59,341 bases of DNA, from NCBI RefSeq assembly GCF_022967985.1, contig NZ_JALJVC010000021.1, positions 1 through 59,341 of the forward strand, written 5' to 3'. The translations under genes and the position numbers were made by a program. Position 1 is the first letter of the stretch; every line of letters begins with the position of its first letter. Under the pieces are notes generated by a model. It did no database searches. It was not told the DNA's origin and saw only the letters and a program-made list of their open reading frames with translations. Source of the DNA: Acinetobacter lwoffii. Lineage in GTDB: Bacteria > Pseudomonadota > Gammaproteobacteria > Pseudomonadales > Moraxellaceae. Below, one piece after another: positions 36,636-47,142 of this stretch.

Positions 36636-37169
36636 ATGAGCCAAAACATTCGTTCTTATTTAGACACGACTCCAGAAATTGATAAATCGTGTTATATCGA
36701 TCCGATGGGAATCGTGGTCGGCGATGTGGTCTTGGCTGAAAATGTCTCAGTCTGGCCTTTTGCCGTGATTCGTGGTGATGTTAATTCAATCCGGATTGGT
36801 AAAAATTCGAATGTTCAGGATCATGCTATGTTGCATGTCAGTCACAAAAAAGCCGACAAACCGAATGGTTCGCCTTTGATCATTGGTGAAGATGTCACGA
36901 TTGGCCACCATGTGACATTGCATGGTTGTACTATTGGTAATCGTGTATTAATCGGGATTAACAGCATCATTCTGGATGATGTCATCATTCCGGATGATGT
37001 GATGATTGGTGCAGGTACGCTAGTTCCACCTGGAAAAGTTTTGGAAAGTGGTTGGCTCTATGTTGGTAGCCCGGCAAAAAAAGCACGTCCGCTCACTGAA
37101 AAAGAAATGGCATTCTTGCCTTATTCTGCACAGAATTATGTAAAAGTCTCTCGAAATTATCTTGGGTAA
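36636..37169 (+). CDS. Gamma-carbonic-anhydrase-family protein (left-handed beta-helix)
   Basis: This is a 177-residue hexapeptide-repeat protein. Repeats run from about residue 20 to 130 (VVGDVVLAENVSVWPFAVIRGDV, then repeats such as IIGEDVTIGHHVTLHGCTIG). The histidines of DHAMLHVSH and GHHVTLHG are placed like the zinc ligands of gamma carbonic anhydrases. Bacterial YrdA/PaaY-like members often show weak or no carbonic anhydrase activity, so the reaction is uncertain. Confidence 0.9.
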   Translation: MSQNIRSYLDTTPEIDKSCYIDPMGIVVGDVVLAENVSVWPFAVIRGDVNSIRIGKNSNVQDHAMLHVSHKKADKPNGSPLIIGEDVTIGHHVTLHGCTIGNRVLIGINSIILDDVIIPDDVMIGAGTLVPPGKVLESGWLYVGSPAKKARPLTEKEMAFLPYSAQNYVKVSRNYLG

Positions 37170-37248
37170 ATCAAAATAAACAGATCTCTTTATTTTAATC
37201 CTTTGGTTTAATTCTTGCTTTAAAACAAGCATAACTCGAAGGATTAAA

Positions 37249-37587
37249 ATGTTTATTGCGGTTTACCGTTTCAAAATTAAACCAGCGACAAAGGAAGCTT
37301 TCATTCAGGCATGGAAAACGCATATGGAGGGCATTTATCTGGTTTTAGGTTCTCTCGGCTCTCGCCTGCATAAAGAAGAAAAGACTGGTGATTATATTGG
37401 TTATGCTCAATGACCAAACAAAACACATTGAGAAAATGCCGACTTTAACCACCTCAATTCAGAAGAATATTTAAAGTATAAAAAAGCAGGTGAAGTGATG
37501 TGTAAGACTATTATTTCAAGCGATACTATTTTGGAATTAGATGTCGAAGCAGATTATTTACAATCAAGAACGTTTCTTTTTGAATAA
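37249..37587 (+). pseudogene. Antibiotic-biosynthesis-monooxygenase-like gene with two in-frame TGA codons
   Basis: The ATG at 37249, preceded by AAGGA at good distance, opens one continuous 113-codon frame: MFIAVYRFKIKPATKEAFIQ through GSLGSRLHKEEKTGDYIGYAQ. TGA at 37411-37413 and TGA at 37429-37431 interrupt it, then ENADFNHLNSEEYLKYKKAG runs to TAA at 37585. Both stops fall where ABM-domain relatives carry tryptophan (YAQWP, HWE). The frame is otherwise intact with no indels, so decay is recent. An ABM-fold heme or quinol monooxygenase is the likely parent; the exact function is unknown. Confidence 0.75.
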
Positions 37588-37906
37588 TTTTTAAAGAGAG
37601 GCATATTTTAATTCTACTTATCAGACATGAACATGATAAAAAATATTTCTAAAGTGTTTACTGCTTATATTATTTAATATGACGGATTTAAAAAAATCAA
37701 ATGGATCAATACGTAATATGTTGAGGCTATTTGTTCCTGCATTTATGTCTGTGATAATTGAGTTAATATAAACATTTAAAAAATTATTAATTTACTAGCT
37801 TCTTTTAATATAAGGCCAGTATTAGAGTCTTTTCATGCTTTTTACAGGATAAATTCCGGGAAATTTCAAAAATGGAATAAATCCTCTCTCCAAGTAACAT
37901 CTCAAC
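37588..37906. other. Intergenic stretch
   Basis: About 319 bp of AT-rich DNA between the decayed ABM gene and the acyltransferase. No gene, strong hairpin or repeat was found. Confidence 0.5.
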
Positions 37907-39898
37907 TTAATATCTAAATACTTGTTCAAACATAGGGACTAAAAATTTATTGCCATATTCACTCAAATGGTCATCATCATAATACAAAGGACGAGCATTT
38001 TTTGAACCATAGCAATATTCTGTATCACATAAATAAGGCAGAGGATTCAAGATTTTTACTCCACAGCGCTGAGCTGCTTCATCCTGAGCATCCCAGACAA
38101 TTTTATGCCGTTTATGATATTCAGAAAGTGATAGCTTCATATCTTCCACAGCACCATGAATAACCAGCTTATGCGAAATGGTCTTGGGAATATCTATTCC
38201 GAACTCTGGTATTGGTCGCATTAAATAAACCGGTCGGTCTTTTGCCAAACGACATGCTGTATCAACTAAAACTTGGGAAAATTCCTTTATAAACTGCCTA
38301 TCCTCATTATAAAGATATTTTTTACTGAAGTAGACTGGTGCTAGTTTAGACCGTTCCGATTGGTCAGGCTCATTCACACCTTTTACATACTCTGAAGTAC
38401 GACTGACCAAAACTAGCGGAATATTAGGATATTTTTTTAATTCTTCATTTGCCCATTGATTTAGAAGATCACATGAATCCGCACTGTACTCTTTATGATC
38501 TATATATCGAATGCCATCCAGTGTAGGACAGCTATCCATAAACCAGGAAATCACACCTGAGTTAAAGTGAGAGGCTGCTGTACCCAAAGAACTTGCTATT
38601 GCTGATGCATGACTATCCCCCATTAAAATTGCTAAAATTTTTTCTTTTCCGTACACACAACTCGGCGACCCTATTTTGTCATGAGAGGCATTACACTCTT
38701 CACGCCTAGGATCTATATCCCATGTTTCTGCAGCAGCAATCTCTACAATTTTAGGTAATCGAATTTCTTCAAATGGAAGTAGTTTGGCACTGATCGCGAT
38801 TGCAGATAAACTCGCAAGCAAACCAAAACTAAAGATGACTAGAGCTTGTCTGGAAAGACGAAATTTCGTTAAAAATTGGCGTGAGGGTATTTCAACCAGT
38901 AAATAGGAAAGATGCCCCAGTATCAGACTAAGCACCAAACCAAATAGTATCCAGTTTAAATCATCTTGCACACTACCAAAATACAAGCCAACCACAACCG
39001 GCCAATGCCACAAGTAAATCGAATATGAACGATCTCCCAACCATTGTGCAACAGGGTGCGTGGTTAACATGGAGTCTTCCTGTTGTGACAATATAACCAG
39101 TACTGTACCCAGTACTGGTAACGCCGCCCAAGCAGAAGGCCAAACTAACCCCTTATGAATGATCAACATGGCCAATAACAATAAAAAACATCCCGCTACA
39201 AAGTACACCTTGGCAAATCTTTGTAATTGTGGAAATTCTTTCGCAGCTAAATAAACCAACCCACCAGCAACGAACTCCCAGCCTCGAACAGGCAATAAAT
39301 AAAAGGAAGCTACGGGTTTCGAATGAGATATCGCGATGCTTAAAAGGAGAGATCCCAGAAATGCAAAACATAATCCGTATAATAAGGTACGGCGTTCCGA
39401 TTTAATTTTTGTCAGTAGTAACAAGTAAATAGGTAATAATAGATAAAATTGAAACTCAATACCCAATGTCCATGTATGTAATAACCACTTTTCACGAGCA
39501 GTGCCATCAAAGTAATTAGAAGTACGCCAGTAATAAAGATTAGAGTTAAAAGACAGAGCACTACTCGATTGCGTACCCAAAAACATATAGTCAGGTAAGG
39601 GTAACCAAAACCACCCTAAAACCAGCAAAATAATAATAAGTATCATCAGGGCACGAAAAATCCGTCTTATCCGTGCCATATAAAAATCAAATAATTTGAA
39701 GCTGTTTTTTTCAAGACTGCTGCAAATGATTGCTGTCATCAGGAATCCTGAAATGACAAAAAATATATCTACACCCAAAAAGCCTGCATTAAACCCTGGA
39801 ACTTTGAAGTGAAAAAACAAGACCATTAATACCGCATAGGCACGCAGTCCATTGATATCTAATCGAAAACCAATATTTGAATTTGGCGGTGTCATCAT
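37907..39898 (-). CDS. OafA/YrhL-type membrane acyltransferase fused to SGNH domain
   Basis: The protein has about 663 residues. The N-terminal acyltransferase-3 domain has ten or so TM helices and motifs INGLRAYAVLMVLFFH, the arginine-rich ARIRRIFRAL and the motif YSIYLWHWPVVV. A periplasmic SGNH domain follows, with GDSHASAIASSLG as the nucleophile motif and DDDHLSEYGN as the D-x-x-H motif. Such proteins O-acetylate surface polysaccharides. The start at 39898 places the usual few residues before the DGLRA-like motif; an ATG at 39976 would add 26 residues without a ribosome site. No polysaccharide genes are nearby. Confidence 0.9.
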   Translation of the reverse strand: MMTPPNSNIGFRLDINGLRAYAVLMVLFFHFKVPGFNAGFLGVDIFFVISGFLMTAIICSSLEKNSFKLFDFYMARIRRIFRALMILIIILLVLGWFWLPLPDYMFLGTQSSSALSFNSNLYYWRTSNYFDGTAREKWLLHTWTLGIEFQFYLLLPIYLLLLTKIKSERRTLLYGLCFAFLGSLLLSIAISHSKPVASFYLLPVRGWEFVAGGLVYLAAKEFPQLQRFAKVYFVAGCFLLLLAMLIIHKGLVWPSAWAALPVLGTVLVILSQQEDSMLTTHPVAQWLGDRSYSIYLWHWPVVVGLYFGSVQDDLNWILFGLVLSLILGHLSYLLVEIPSRQFLTKFRLSRQALVIFSFGLLASLSAIAISAKLLPFEEIRLPKIVEIAAAETWDIDPRREECNASHDKIGSPSCVYGKEKILAILMGDSHASAIASSLGTAASHFNSGVISWFMDSCPTLDGIRYIDHKEYSADSCDLLNQWANEELKKYPNIPLVLVSRTSEYVKGVNEPDQSERSKLAPVYFSKKYLYNEDRQFIKEFSQVLVDTACRLAKDRPVYLMRPIPEFGIDIPKTISHKLVIHGAVEDMKLSLSEYHKRHKIVWDAQDEAAQRCGVKILNPLPYLCDTEYCYGSKNARPLYYDDDHLSEYGNKFLVPMFEQVFRY

Positions 39899-39976
39899 GT
39901 CAACCTGCTCAAAATATTTTTTTAATGTTGGGTTTATAAGTTTATTTTTTGATGCATGATGAAGAAAACTTTGCAT

Positions 39977-40574
39977 TAAATCAGAATGCAGTTAAAAAAT
40001 TAGACAATACTAGAAGGTTTATAATATCTCTTAACTTTTTAATTATATTCGGTTATTTTTCTTCTTTTTAAAAATTGATTGATATTTACTCAACCTTCTT
40101 ATCTTCAAACTTGTCTTGTTTGAAGTCAATAGGCTAGACACATAACTCTATAAAAATATTTGTAGGCATCATTCAAAATACTTTTAAGACTAACATCATC
40201 ACTTATCTAGCTAATTTAGGCTTTTTCGTCGTGCTATAAAGGGTATAACTATCTGATATATCAACTTTCAGTTATAGTCCTCATTACTTTAAATAATTGT
40301 TTTGGAAATCAAGCTTCTGATCCCCATCAGCATTTCTCCAAGTCCTGAAAAAATATTAACAGCCCCGCTATACTATTTTTATGTGCGTTTTCCCAGTTCT
40401 AAAATGATCACTTCAGCATTTATTTTCTCTGTAATTCATTAACCCCAAATACCATGATTATCATTGGTTGATTATTCATTAATGCATTAAGTCGCTTAAA
40501 GAAACCTGCTCTCAACATAGCCACACACCCTAAAATTTTATACAATAGTGCATCCTTTTCCATGGTGCTGCTTT
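39977..40574. other. Intergenic stretch before nudJ
   Basis: About 600 bp of AT-rich DNA with no convincing gene. The only motif I note is ATGATTATCATT at 40454-40465, identical to the 12-bp core of the Fur consensus but with poor flanks. Confidence 0.45.
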
Positions 40575-41060
40575 ATGACTGCTTGGACTGCTCATGTCAC
40601 TGTCGCAACTGTCGTTGAAAAAGACAGAAAATTCCTGTTTGTAGAAGAACATACAGAAGGTGTGACACACACGGTATTTAATCAGCCAGCAGGTCATGTT
40701 GAATGCGGTGAAACTATTATCGAAGCCGCAATTCGTGAAACCATGGAAGAGACCGGACATACGGTTGAAGTAACTCATCTTTTAGGGATATATACTTATA
40801 CCCCACCGATGTTCCCGGATCGTACATATTTTCGTTTCTGCTTTTTAGCCAAATCCATTGACTATGACCCAAATGCCACTTTAGATACAGATATTGTCGG
40901 CGCAGTCTGGATGACGCTCGATGAACTGATTGAATCTGCTCGTGCGCGTAGTCCATTGGTGATTAAAGCCGTGCAAGATGCACTTTCAGGTCAAAAATAC
41001 CCTTTATCGCTCATTTACGAGCACCAAAATTCTCCCTTAATTTCAAATTTGGATGCCTAA
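40575..41060 (+). CDS. nudJ: Nudix hydrolase NudJ
   Basis: The 161-residue protein has a complete Nudix box at 40-62 ([23 protein letters not shown]). E. coli NudJ hydrolyses thiamine-pyrimidine pyrophosphate and nucleoside tri- and diphosphates. The assignment follows from the conserved order nudJ-mnmA-hflD-purB. The start at 40575 matches the family N-terminus ([11 protein letters not shown]); the longer frame has no support. The stop overlaps the mnmA start by 8 nt. Confidence 0.92.
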   Translation: MTAWTAHVTVATVVEKDRKFLFVEEHTEGVTHTVFNQPAGHVECGETIIEAAIRETMEETGHTVEVTHLLGIYTYTPPMFPDRTYFRFCFLAKSIDYDPNATLDTDIVGAVWMTLDELIESARARSPLVIKAVQDALSGQKYPLSLIYEHQNSPLISNLDA

Positions 41061-42204
41061 TCCTATGCAACAACGTGTCATCGTCGGTATGTCAGGTGGT
41101 GTAGATTCATCTGTTTCTGCTGCCCTTTTACTTCAACAAGGTTATCAGGTTGAAGGTCTTTTCATGAAAAACTGGGAAGAAGATGACGGCACAGAATATT
41201 GCACAGCGATGGAGGATCTTGCCGATGCACAAGCCGTTTGCGACAAAATCGGCATTAAACTGCATACCGCAAACTTTGCCATGGAATATTGGGATCGCGT
41301 ATTCGAACATTTCCTGGCGGAATATGCAGCTGGCCGTACGCCAAACCCAGACATTTTATGTAATAAAGAAATTAAATTTCGTGCCTTTCTCGATCACGCA
41401 GTAAATCTGGGTGCAGATTTTATTGCGACGGGTCATTATTGCCGTCGTGGTGAAACCATGACCAACTCACGTGGTGAAGAATATGCACCTTTATTGCGTG
41501 GTGTGGACAATAACAAAGACCAGACTTATTTCCTGCATGCGGTTCATGGTCGTGAAATTAACAAGACCCTGTTCCCTGTTGGTGAAATTGAAAAGCCACA
41601 AGTCCGTAAAATTGCAGAAGAATTAGATCTGGTCACGGCCAAGAAAAAAGACTCGACTGGCATCTGTTTCATTGGTGAACGTCGATTTAATGACTTCTTG
41701 AAGCAATATTTACCTGCTCAACCCGGAAAAATCGTACTGGAAGACGGTAAAGAGGTTGGTGATCATCACGGCTTAATGTACTATACGCTCGGTCAACGCG
41801 GTGGTATTGGTATTGGCGGTATGAAAGGCGTCGCTGAAGGCGCCTGGTTCGTATTGCATAAAGATATCGAAGGCAATCGTCTGGTGGTCGGCCAAGGCCA
41901 TGAACACCCACTGATGCAAAGCACCATACTTTGGAGTGAGGCGATTGACTGGGTGGCAGGTGAGCAAGATATTCCTGAAACAGGTTTCCGCTGTACAGCC
42001 AAAACCCGTTACCGTCAGACTGATCAAGCGTGTACGGTATACCAGGATTCAGAATCACCGAATGGTGTTCGTGTTGAGTTTGATGAACCTCAACGTGCAG
42101 TGACCCCGGGTCAAAGCGTGGTGTTCTATTCAGGTGAAGTTTGTTTAGGGGGTGGTGTGATTCATCATACCAATGCGCCTAAACCTGATTTTATAAAAGG
42201 ATGA
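41053..42204 (+). CDS. mnmA: tRNA-specific 2-thiouridylase MnmA
   Basis: The 383-residue protein has a PP-loop ([10 protein letters not shown] at 12-21) for adenylating U34. Its catalytic cysteines are Cys103 (ILCNKEIKF) and Cys205 ([10 protein letters not shown]). It thiolates position 2 of the wobble uridine in tRNA-Glu, -Gln and -Lys using persulfide sulfur. A start four codons later (ATG at 41065) is also possible. It is the second gene of the conserved four-gene operon. Confidence 0.97.
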   Translation: MPNPMQQRVIVGMSGGVDSSVSAALLLQQGYQVEGLFMKNWEEDDGTEYCTAMEDLADAQAVCDKIGIKLHTANFAMEYWDRVFEHFLAEYAAGRTPNPDILCNKEIKFRAFLDHAVNLGADFIATGHYCRRGETMTNSRGEEYAPLLRGVDNNKDQTYFLHAVHGREINKTLFPVGEIEKPQVRKIAEELDLVTAKKKDSTGICFIGERRFNDFLKQYLPAQPGKIVLEDGKEVGDHHGLMYYTLGQRGGIGIGGMKGVAEGAWFVLHKDIEGNRLVVGQGHEHPLMQSTILWSEAIDWVAGEQDIPETGFRCTAKTRYRQTDQACTVYQDSESPNGVRVEFDEPQRAVTPGQSVVFYSGEVCLGGGVIHHTNAPKPDFIKG

Positions 42205-42211
42205 ATTCGGC

Positions 42212-42943
42212 ATGACGGAGTTACCATTTCAACCAGCCACAACGTTGAATACTCGTCAAAATCGTGCTTTGGCATTAGCGGGTGTGTTTCAGGCCACCCA
42301 GCTAACCCATATGACAGCATTGACGGGTCAGCAAAGCATTGGTGAAAGTGGTAACTTTTATTTTGAACAGTTGATTAGAGCCAGTCTTAATATCCGTCCC
42401 GGCAGCAATCAGAATGCCCAGACGCTCGACTTTTTTAATCAACTGGCCGATATTTCCTTAGGTTTAAAAACATTAGAAAGCAGCATTATTCAACCCTTCA
42501 ATACTTCTCCAAAATCCAGAATTCCAAAACTTTCCAGCACCAAACTTCCTATGAGCTATGCAATGGCACTTCTTCAATTAGAAAAGAAGGTCTATAGCAA
42601 CCCCAAATTTGTTGAAATTATTGAACAGTCCCAACAGAAAATTCTCAGACAGCTCTCCTTCTTCGATAATAATTACCTGCACCCCAGCATCATTGCCAAT
42701 CTCGCTCAAACCTATGTCGATACGGCCGGACAGATTAATCCGCGTATTATGGTACGTGGCAATGCCGAAGCCTTTAAAGATGCCGGACATACCAACCGCA
42801 TTCGTGCGTCATTATTTACCGGTTTGCAAATGGCACACCTGTGGCGTCAGCTCGGTGGCAGCTCTTGGGGCATGGTATTTGGCAAACGCAAGTTGCTACA
42901 AGATATTCAGAATCTAGCGCGTTTACAGTTTCAGGTGGTTTAA
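42212..42943 (+). CDS. hflD: High-frequency lysogenization protein HflD
   Basis: The 243-residue helical protein matches HflD ([28 protein letters not shown] at the end) and sits between mnmA and purB as in E. coli. HflD affects lambda CII stability. Its normal cellular role is unclear. It is longer than the E. coli protein by about 30 residues, with an extra stretch in the middle ([20 protein letters not shown]). AAGGATG precedes the start. Confidence 0.93.
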   Translation: MTELPFQPATTLNTRQNRALALAGVFQATQLTHMTALTGQQSIGESGNFYFEQLIRASLNIRPGSNQNAQTLDFFNQLADISLGLKTLESSIIQPFNTSPKSRIPKLSSTKLPMSYAMALLQLEKKVYSNPKFVEIIEQSQQKILRQLSFFDNNYLHPSIIANLAQTYVDTAGQINPRIMVRGNAEAFKDAGHTNRIRASLFTGLQMAHLWRQLGGSSWGMVFGKRKLLQDIQNLARLQFQVV

Positions 42944-42988
42944 CTGATGCTGCACGTGTTTCGTTTTACGTTTAATTCCAAAATCTAA

Positions 42989-44386
<1,398 letters not shown>

Positions 44387-44401
44387 TTTGCAATAAGAGG
44401 A

Positions 44402-44431
44402 AAAGGCGAAGCTCAGGCTTCGCCTTTTTAT
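44402..44431 (+). terminator. Terminator of purB
   Basis: AAGGCGAAGC pairs with GCTTCGCCTT around TCAG and is followed by TTTTA, 15 bp past the purB stop. Confidence 0.9.
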
Positions 44432-44475
44432 TTATAATGTATTTTATTCTAAAAAAGATATTTCATAATAACGAC

Positions 44476-45117
44476 ATGATTGAGCATCGACTTTCCGCCA
44501 AACATTACGCGAGCCTGGGCATTTTAATTCTGGCGATTTTGCTTGCCAGTATTCGTCCTTTAGAACTGGAAGCTTATCTCTTGCATCAGGCAGGCACAGT
44601 TTTCATGATCATCATGCTGCTCATCTGCCTGTATAAAATCGGCCTGAATTTTTTAAGTTTTAATTTATATATTCTTTTTTTGATTGTTCATGTGATTGCT
44701 GCACACTATCTGTATTCTTATGTGCCTTATAACCAGTGGATCGAGCAGATTTTTGGCTTTAATCTGAATGAAGTGATGCACTGGTCACGCAATATGTTCG
44801 ACCGATTTGTCCATCTGGCCTACGGATTATTACTTTATCCAATTTTCTATCGCCTGTTTCAGGTCTGGTTGCCGCAGCAAAAACCCGTGGTCATTTTCCT
44901 GCTGGTAATTCAGTTTGTGATGGCCAGCAGCATGCTCTATGAATGGCTGGAATGGCTGATTGCCATTGGTTTATCTCCTGAGGAAGCTGAAAACTATAAT
45001 GGACAACAAGGTGATATGTGGGATGCGCACAAAGACGTCTTGCTTGCTACGATTGGCGCGGCGATAACAGGCGGTCTACAGTTAATACCGACAAATCAAA
45101 AAAGCTCACCGAAGTGA
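44476..45117 (+). CDS. YjdF-family inner-membrane protein (DUF2238)
   Basis: This is a protein of about 213 residues with five or six TM helices and the DUF2238 landmarks RNMFDRFVHLAYGLLL, MLYEWLEWL and GDMWDAHKDVLLATIGA. The acidic and histidine residues in those helices suggest metal or proton handling, but the function is unknown. The start at 44476 is preferred since 44437 lies right against the purB terminator; neither has a clear ribosome site. The stop overlaps the first 72-bp repeat. Confidence 0.85.
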   Translation: MIEHRLSAKHYASLGILILAILLASIRPLELEAYLLHQAGTVFMIIMLLICLYKIGLNFLSFNLYILFLIVHVIAAHYLYSYVPYNQWIEQIFGFNLNEVMHWSRNMFDRFVHLAYGLLLYPIFYRLFQVWLPQQKPVVIFLLVIQFVMASSMLYEWLEWLIAIGLSPEEAENYNGQQGDMWDAHKDVLLATIGAAITGGLQLIPTNQKSSPK

Positions 45118-45169
45118 GCTTTGAAATTCATTCAAGATCAACTGAATTAAAGTTTTGGATCACGGATTT
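45098..45169. repeat. 72-bp direct repeat, copy 1
   Basis: This 72-bp segment recurs in the same orientation at 45979-46050 with three mismatches. It contains a terminator-like hairpin (AAAGCTCAC/GTGAGCTTT) and a copy of the last codons of the S49 protease gene. Its left end overlaps the end of the DUF2238 gene. Confidence 0.9.
45100..45123 (+). terminator. Terminator-like hairpin after the DUF2238 gene
   Basis: AAAGCTCAC and GTGAGCTTT form a perfect 9-bp stem around CGAA. The T run is short on the plus strand, and the A run upstream would serve the minus strand. In repeat copy 2 the stem has one mismatch. Confidence 0.6.
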
Positions 45170-45189
45170 AATTACATTCATATCTTCAA

Positions 45190-45429
45190 TTATGAATGTG
45201 GGCAATATCGCATCCAATCATCTTTCATTTTTTGCAGTTCATTCCCCGTCAACATCTCACTGTAATAAATGAAATAGGTTACATCAGGATATTGAATCTC
45301 ATGACGGAACATCATGCCACGCAGTGACACAAATAACTCCTCAGGAAAATCATCCTCTAAATAAAGTTCTTCAAATTCATAATTAAAATAACAATTTTGC
45401 GTCGCAAGAAATGCTTCAGCTATAGCCAT
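45190..45429 (-). CDS. Hypothetical small acidic protein within the repeat-flanked insert
   Basis: This is a 79-residue protein of unrecognised family, rich in Glu, Tyr and Phe (YEFEELYLEDDFPEELFVSL, YPDVTYFIYYSEML), without signal or TM segment. An AGAGCAG about 5 nt before the ATG could serve as a weak ribosome site. It shares the 0.9-kb insert between the 72-bp repeats with the next gene upstream (57 bp gap), so the two were probably acquired or duplicated together. Confidence 0.5.
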   Translation of the reverse strand: MAIAEAFLATQNCYFNYEFEELYLEDDFPEELFVSLRGMMFRHEIQYPDVTYFIYYSEMLTGNELQKMKDDWMRYCPHS

Positions 45430-45486
45430 GTTTCTGCTCTAACAATGAAATATGCTTTATATTATCTGATTAGTTTCAATGATGGT

Positions 45487-45918
45487 TTACATTTCATTCG
45501 GTTCAATCCATTGAACAAACTTAGATTCTGACAAATGTGGATATTTGAACTTATCTAGATATTCAAAACAGGCCTTTTGGCCTTGAGGAATTTTATCCAG
45601 ATGCTTATCGAAAAATAAATGCCGACTATATTGAGCGCCATCAAAGCGAATACTCACACGTTCAAATTCATTACCACCTCGAACTTTATGCATCTGATAA
45701 AACTGCACAACACCACATTCCTTCGATGGAATAACAGGTGGATCATTGGGCTTTAGAAAGCTATACAGCAGAAAGATACAAACGCCGGGTAGAAAACTCA
45801 GCCAAAACAAAACCTTCTTAGAATTATCCTGAGTTAATTTTGCTTCAGAATAAAGCATACATAACATCGGAATAAATACGATACTAAAAAAACCAAGCAA
45901 CAAAATAAACGTGAGCAT
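45487..45918 (-). CDS. Hypothetical membrane-anchored protein within the repeat-flanked insert
   Basis: The 143-residue protein has two N-terminal hydrophobic helices (about residues 1-22 and 35-55) and a polar C-terminal domain with two cysteines (SKECGVVQF, KACFEYLDK), probably outside the cytoplasm. I do not recognise a family. It lies upstream of the 79-residue gene on the same strand, and both lie between the direct repeats. Confidence 0.6.
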   Translation of the reverse strand: MLTFILLLGFFSIVFIPMLCMLYSEAKLTQDNSKKVLFWLSFLPGVCIFLLYSFLKPNDPPVIPSKECGVVQFYQMHKVRGGNEFERVSIRFDGAQYSRHLFFDKHLDKIPQGQKACFEYLDKFKYPHLSESKFVQWIEPNEM

Positions 45919-45978
45919 ATGAGCCTAGACTCAATCAGAGTACTCCACTTATATCATAACAATATGATTTCAAAAAAT

Positions 45979-46050
45979 AAAAAAGCTAACCGAAGTGAGC
46001 TTTAAAATTCATTCAAGATCAACTGAATTAAAGTTTTGGATCACGCATTT
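45979..46050. repeat. 72-bp direct repeat, copy 2
   Basis: Matches copy 1 at 69 of 72 positions. This copy includes the native stop and last residues (MRDPKL) of the S49 protease gene, which shows that copy 1 is the duplicate of this gene end. Confidence 0.9.
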
Positions 46051-46990
46051 GTACCAAGTTTGCATCGGCTTTACTTAAGCTTTCCATGACTTTATTCATG
46101 ACAGTGGGTACCAGTGAATCAGCAATTTGCGCTGCTTGCAGGCCCAGCTTTTCACCCAAAGTTGGTTTTTTTCGGGTCTGGATGGAATAGATATCATGTT
46201 GGGTTAACAAGTTGAGCAGGTATTCATCTGAGGTTTGCAGTTTATCCACCAGATTTAGATCTAGCGCATCCCGACCATACCAATGCTCACCAGTGGCCAC
46301 TTTTTCAATATTCAGCTGCGGGCGATACTTCTCAACAAAATGTTTGAATAAAGTATGGGTTTGCTGTAATTCTTCTTCAAACTTGGCCTTACCTTCTTCG
46401 GTATTTTCACCAAACATGGTCACAGTACGTTTGTACTGACCAGCAGTATAAAGCTCAAAGTCGATTTTATTGTCTTTTAGCAAACGGTTAAAATTGGGGA
46501 CTTGAGCAACTACACCAATTGAGCCGACAATCGCGAATGGTGCAGAAATAATTTCATTGGCAATACACGCCATCATATAACCGCCACTGGCCGCCACTTT
46601 ATCGACACAGATGGTCAAATGAAAACCTGCCTCACGTAAACGTACCAATTGAGCCGCTGCAAGTCCATAACCATGGACCATGCCTCCCGGGCTTTCCAGA
46701 CGCACTACAACGCGGTCACGACCTGCTTTGGCTGTGGCCAGAATCAGAGTGATTTCTTCACGTAAGCCTTCTACCGCAGAAGCCGCCATATCACCTTTAA
46801 AATCGAGTACATAGATTTTTTGATTGGTTTTCTTACGCGCACGCGCTTCTTTTGACAGTTGTTGCGACAACTGTAAAAGTTCCAGTTTAGAGCCAGTAGT
46901 TTGCGCTATTTTTTTTCGTTGTTCATTGATACGCGCATTGAGATGACTAATACGGATTTCAGCGGACAGTTTCGGAGTATGAAATAACAT
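46028..46990 (-). CDS. sohB: S49-family peptidase (SohB-like)
   Basis: This is a 320-residue member of the SppA/SohB family. The nucleophile serine lies in VAASGGYMMACIAN and the general-base lysine in AGQYKRTVTMFGEN; ESPGGMVHGYG is the oxyanion region. SohB-type proteins are membrane-associated serine proteases active on periplasmic or signal peptides. Here the N-terminus is basic and helical (LNARINEQRKKIAQTTG) with no obvious TM segment, unlike E. coli SohB. The last 23 bp are duplicated 0.9 kb downstream. Confidence 0.88.
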   Translation of the reverse strand: MLFHTPKLSAEIRISHLNARINEQRKKIAQTTGSKLELLQLSQQLSKEARARKKTNQKIYVLDFKGDMAASAVEGLREEITLILATAKAGRDRVVVRLESPGGMVHGYGLAAAQLVRLREAGFHLTICVDKVAASGGYMMACIANEIISAPFAIVGSIGVVAQVPNFNRLLKDNKIDFELYTAGQYKRTVTMFGENTEEGKAKFEEELQQTHTLFKHFVEKYRPQLNIEKVATGEHWYGRDALDLNLVDKLQTSDEYLLNLLTQHDIYSIQTRKKPTLGEKLGLQAAQIADSLVPTVMNKVMESLSKADANLVQMRDPKL

Positions 46991-47103
46991 AAAAAATCTA
47001 TTCTCTATTTAATTCGGATTTATCCCTTTAGATTAGGTCAATTTCGGTTTTTTTCAACTTTATTTCGAGAATTATTACGATTATCACCATCTATTTCACC
47101 TAT

Positions 47104-47129
47104 AAAAAAAAGAGCCTTGCGGCTCTTAT
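47104..47129 (-). terminator. Terminator of the pst operon
   Basis: On the minus strand AAGAGCC and GGCTCTT enclose GCAA, followed by T7, 14 bp past the pstB stop. Confidence 0.88.
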
Positions 47130-47142
47130 TCTAGATATCGGA

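Noticed and set aside
37020..37232. Minus-strand frame over the 3' end of the gamma-carbonic-anhydrase gene
   Set aside because: Mostly antisense to a clear gene and without a start signal.
37411..37431. TGA read as tryptophan (genetic-code change)
   Set aside because: TGA is a normal stop elsewhere in the window, for example the PilZ-like gene at 20433-20435 and mnmA, and other Trp codons in this gene are TGG. Mutational decay is the simpler explanation.
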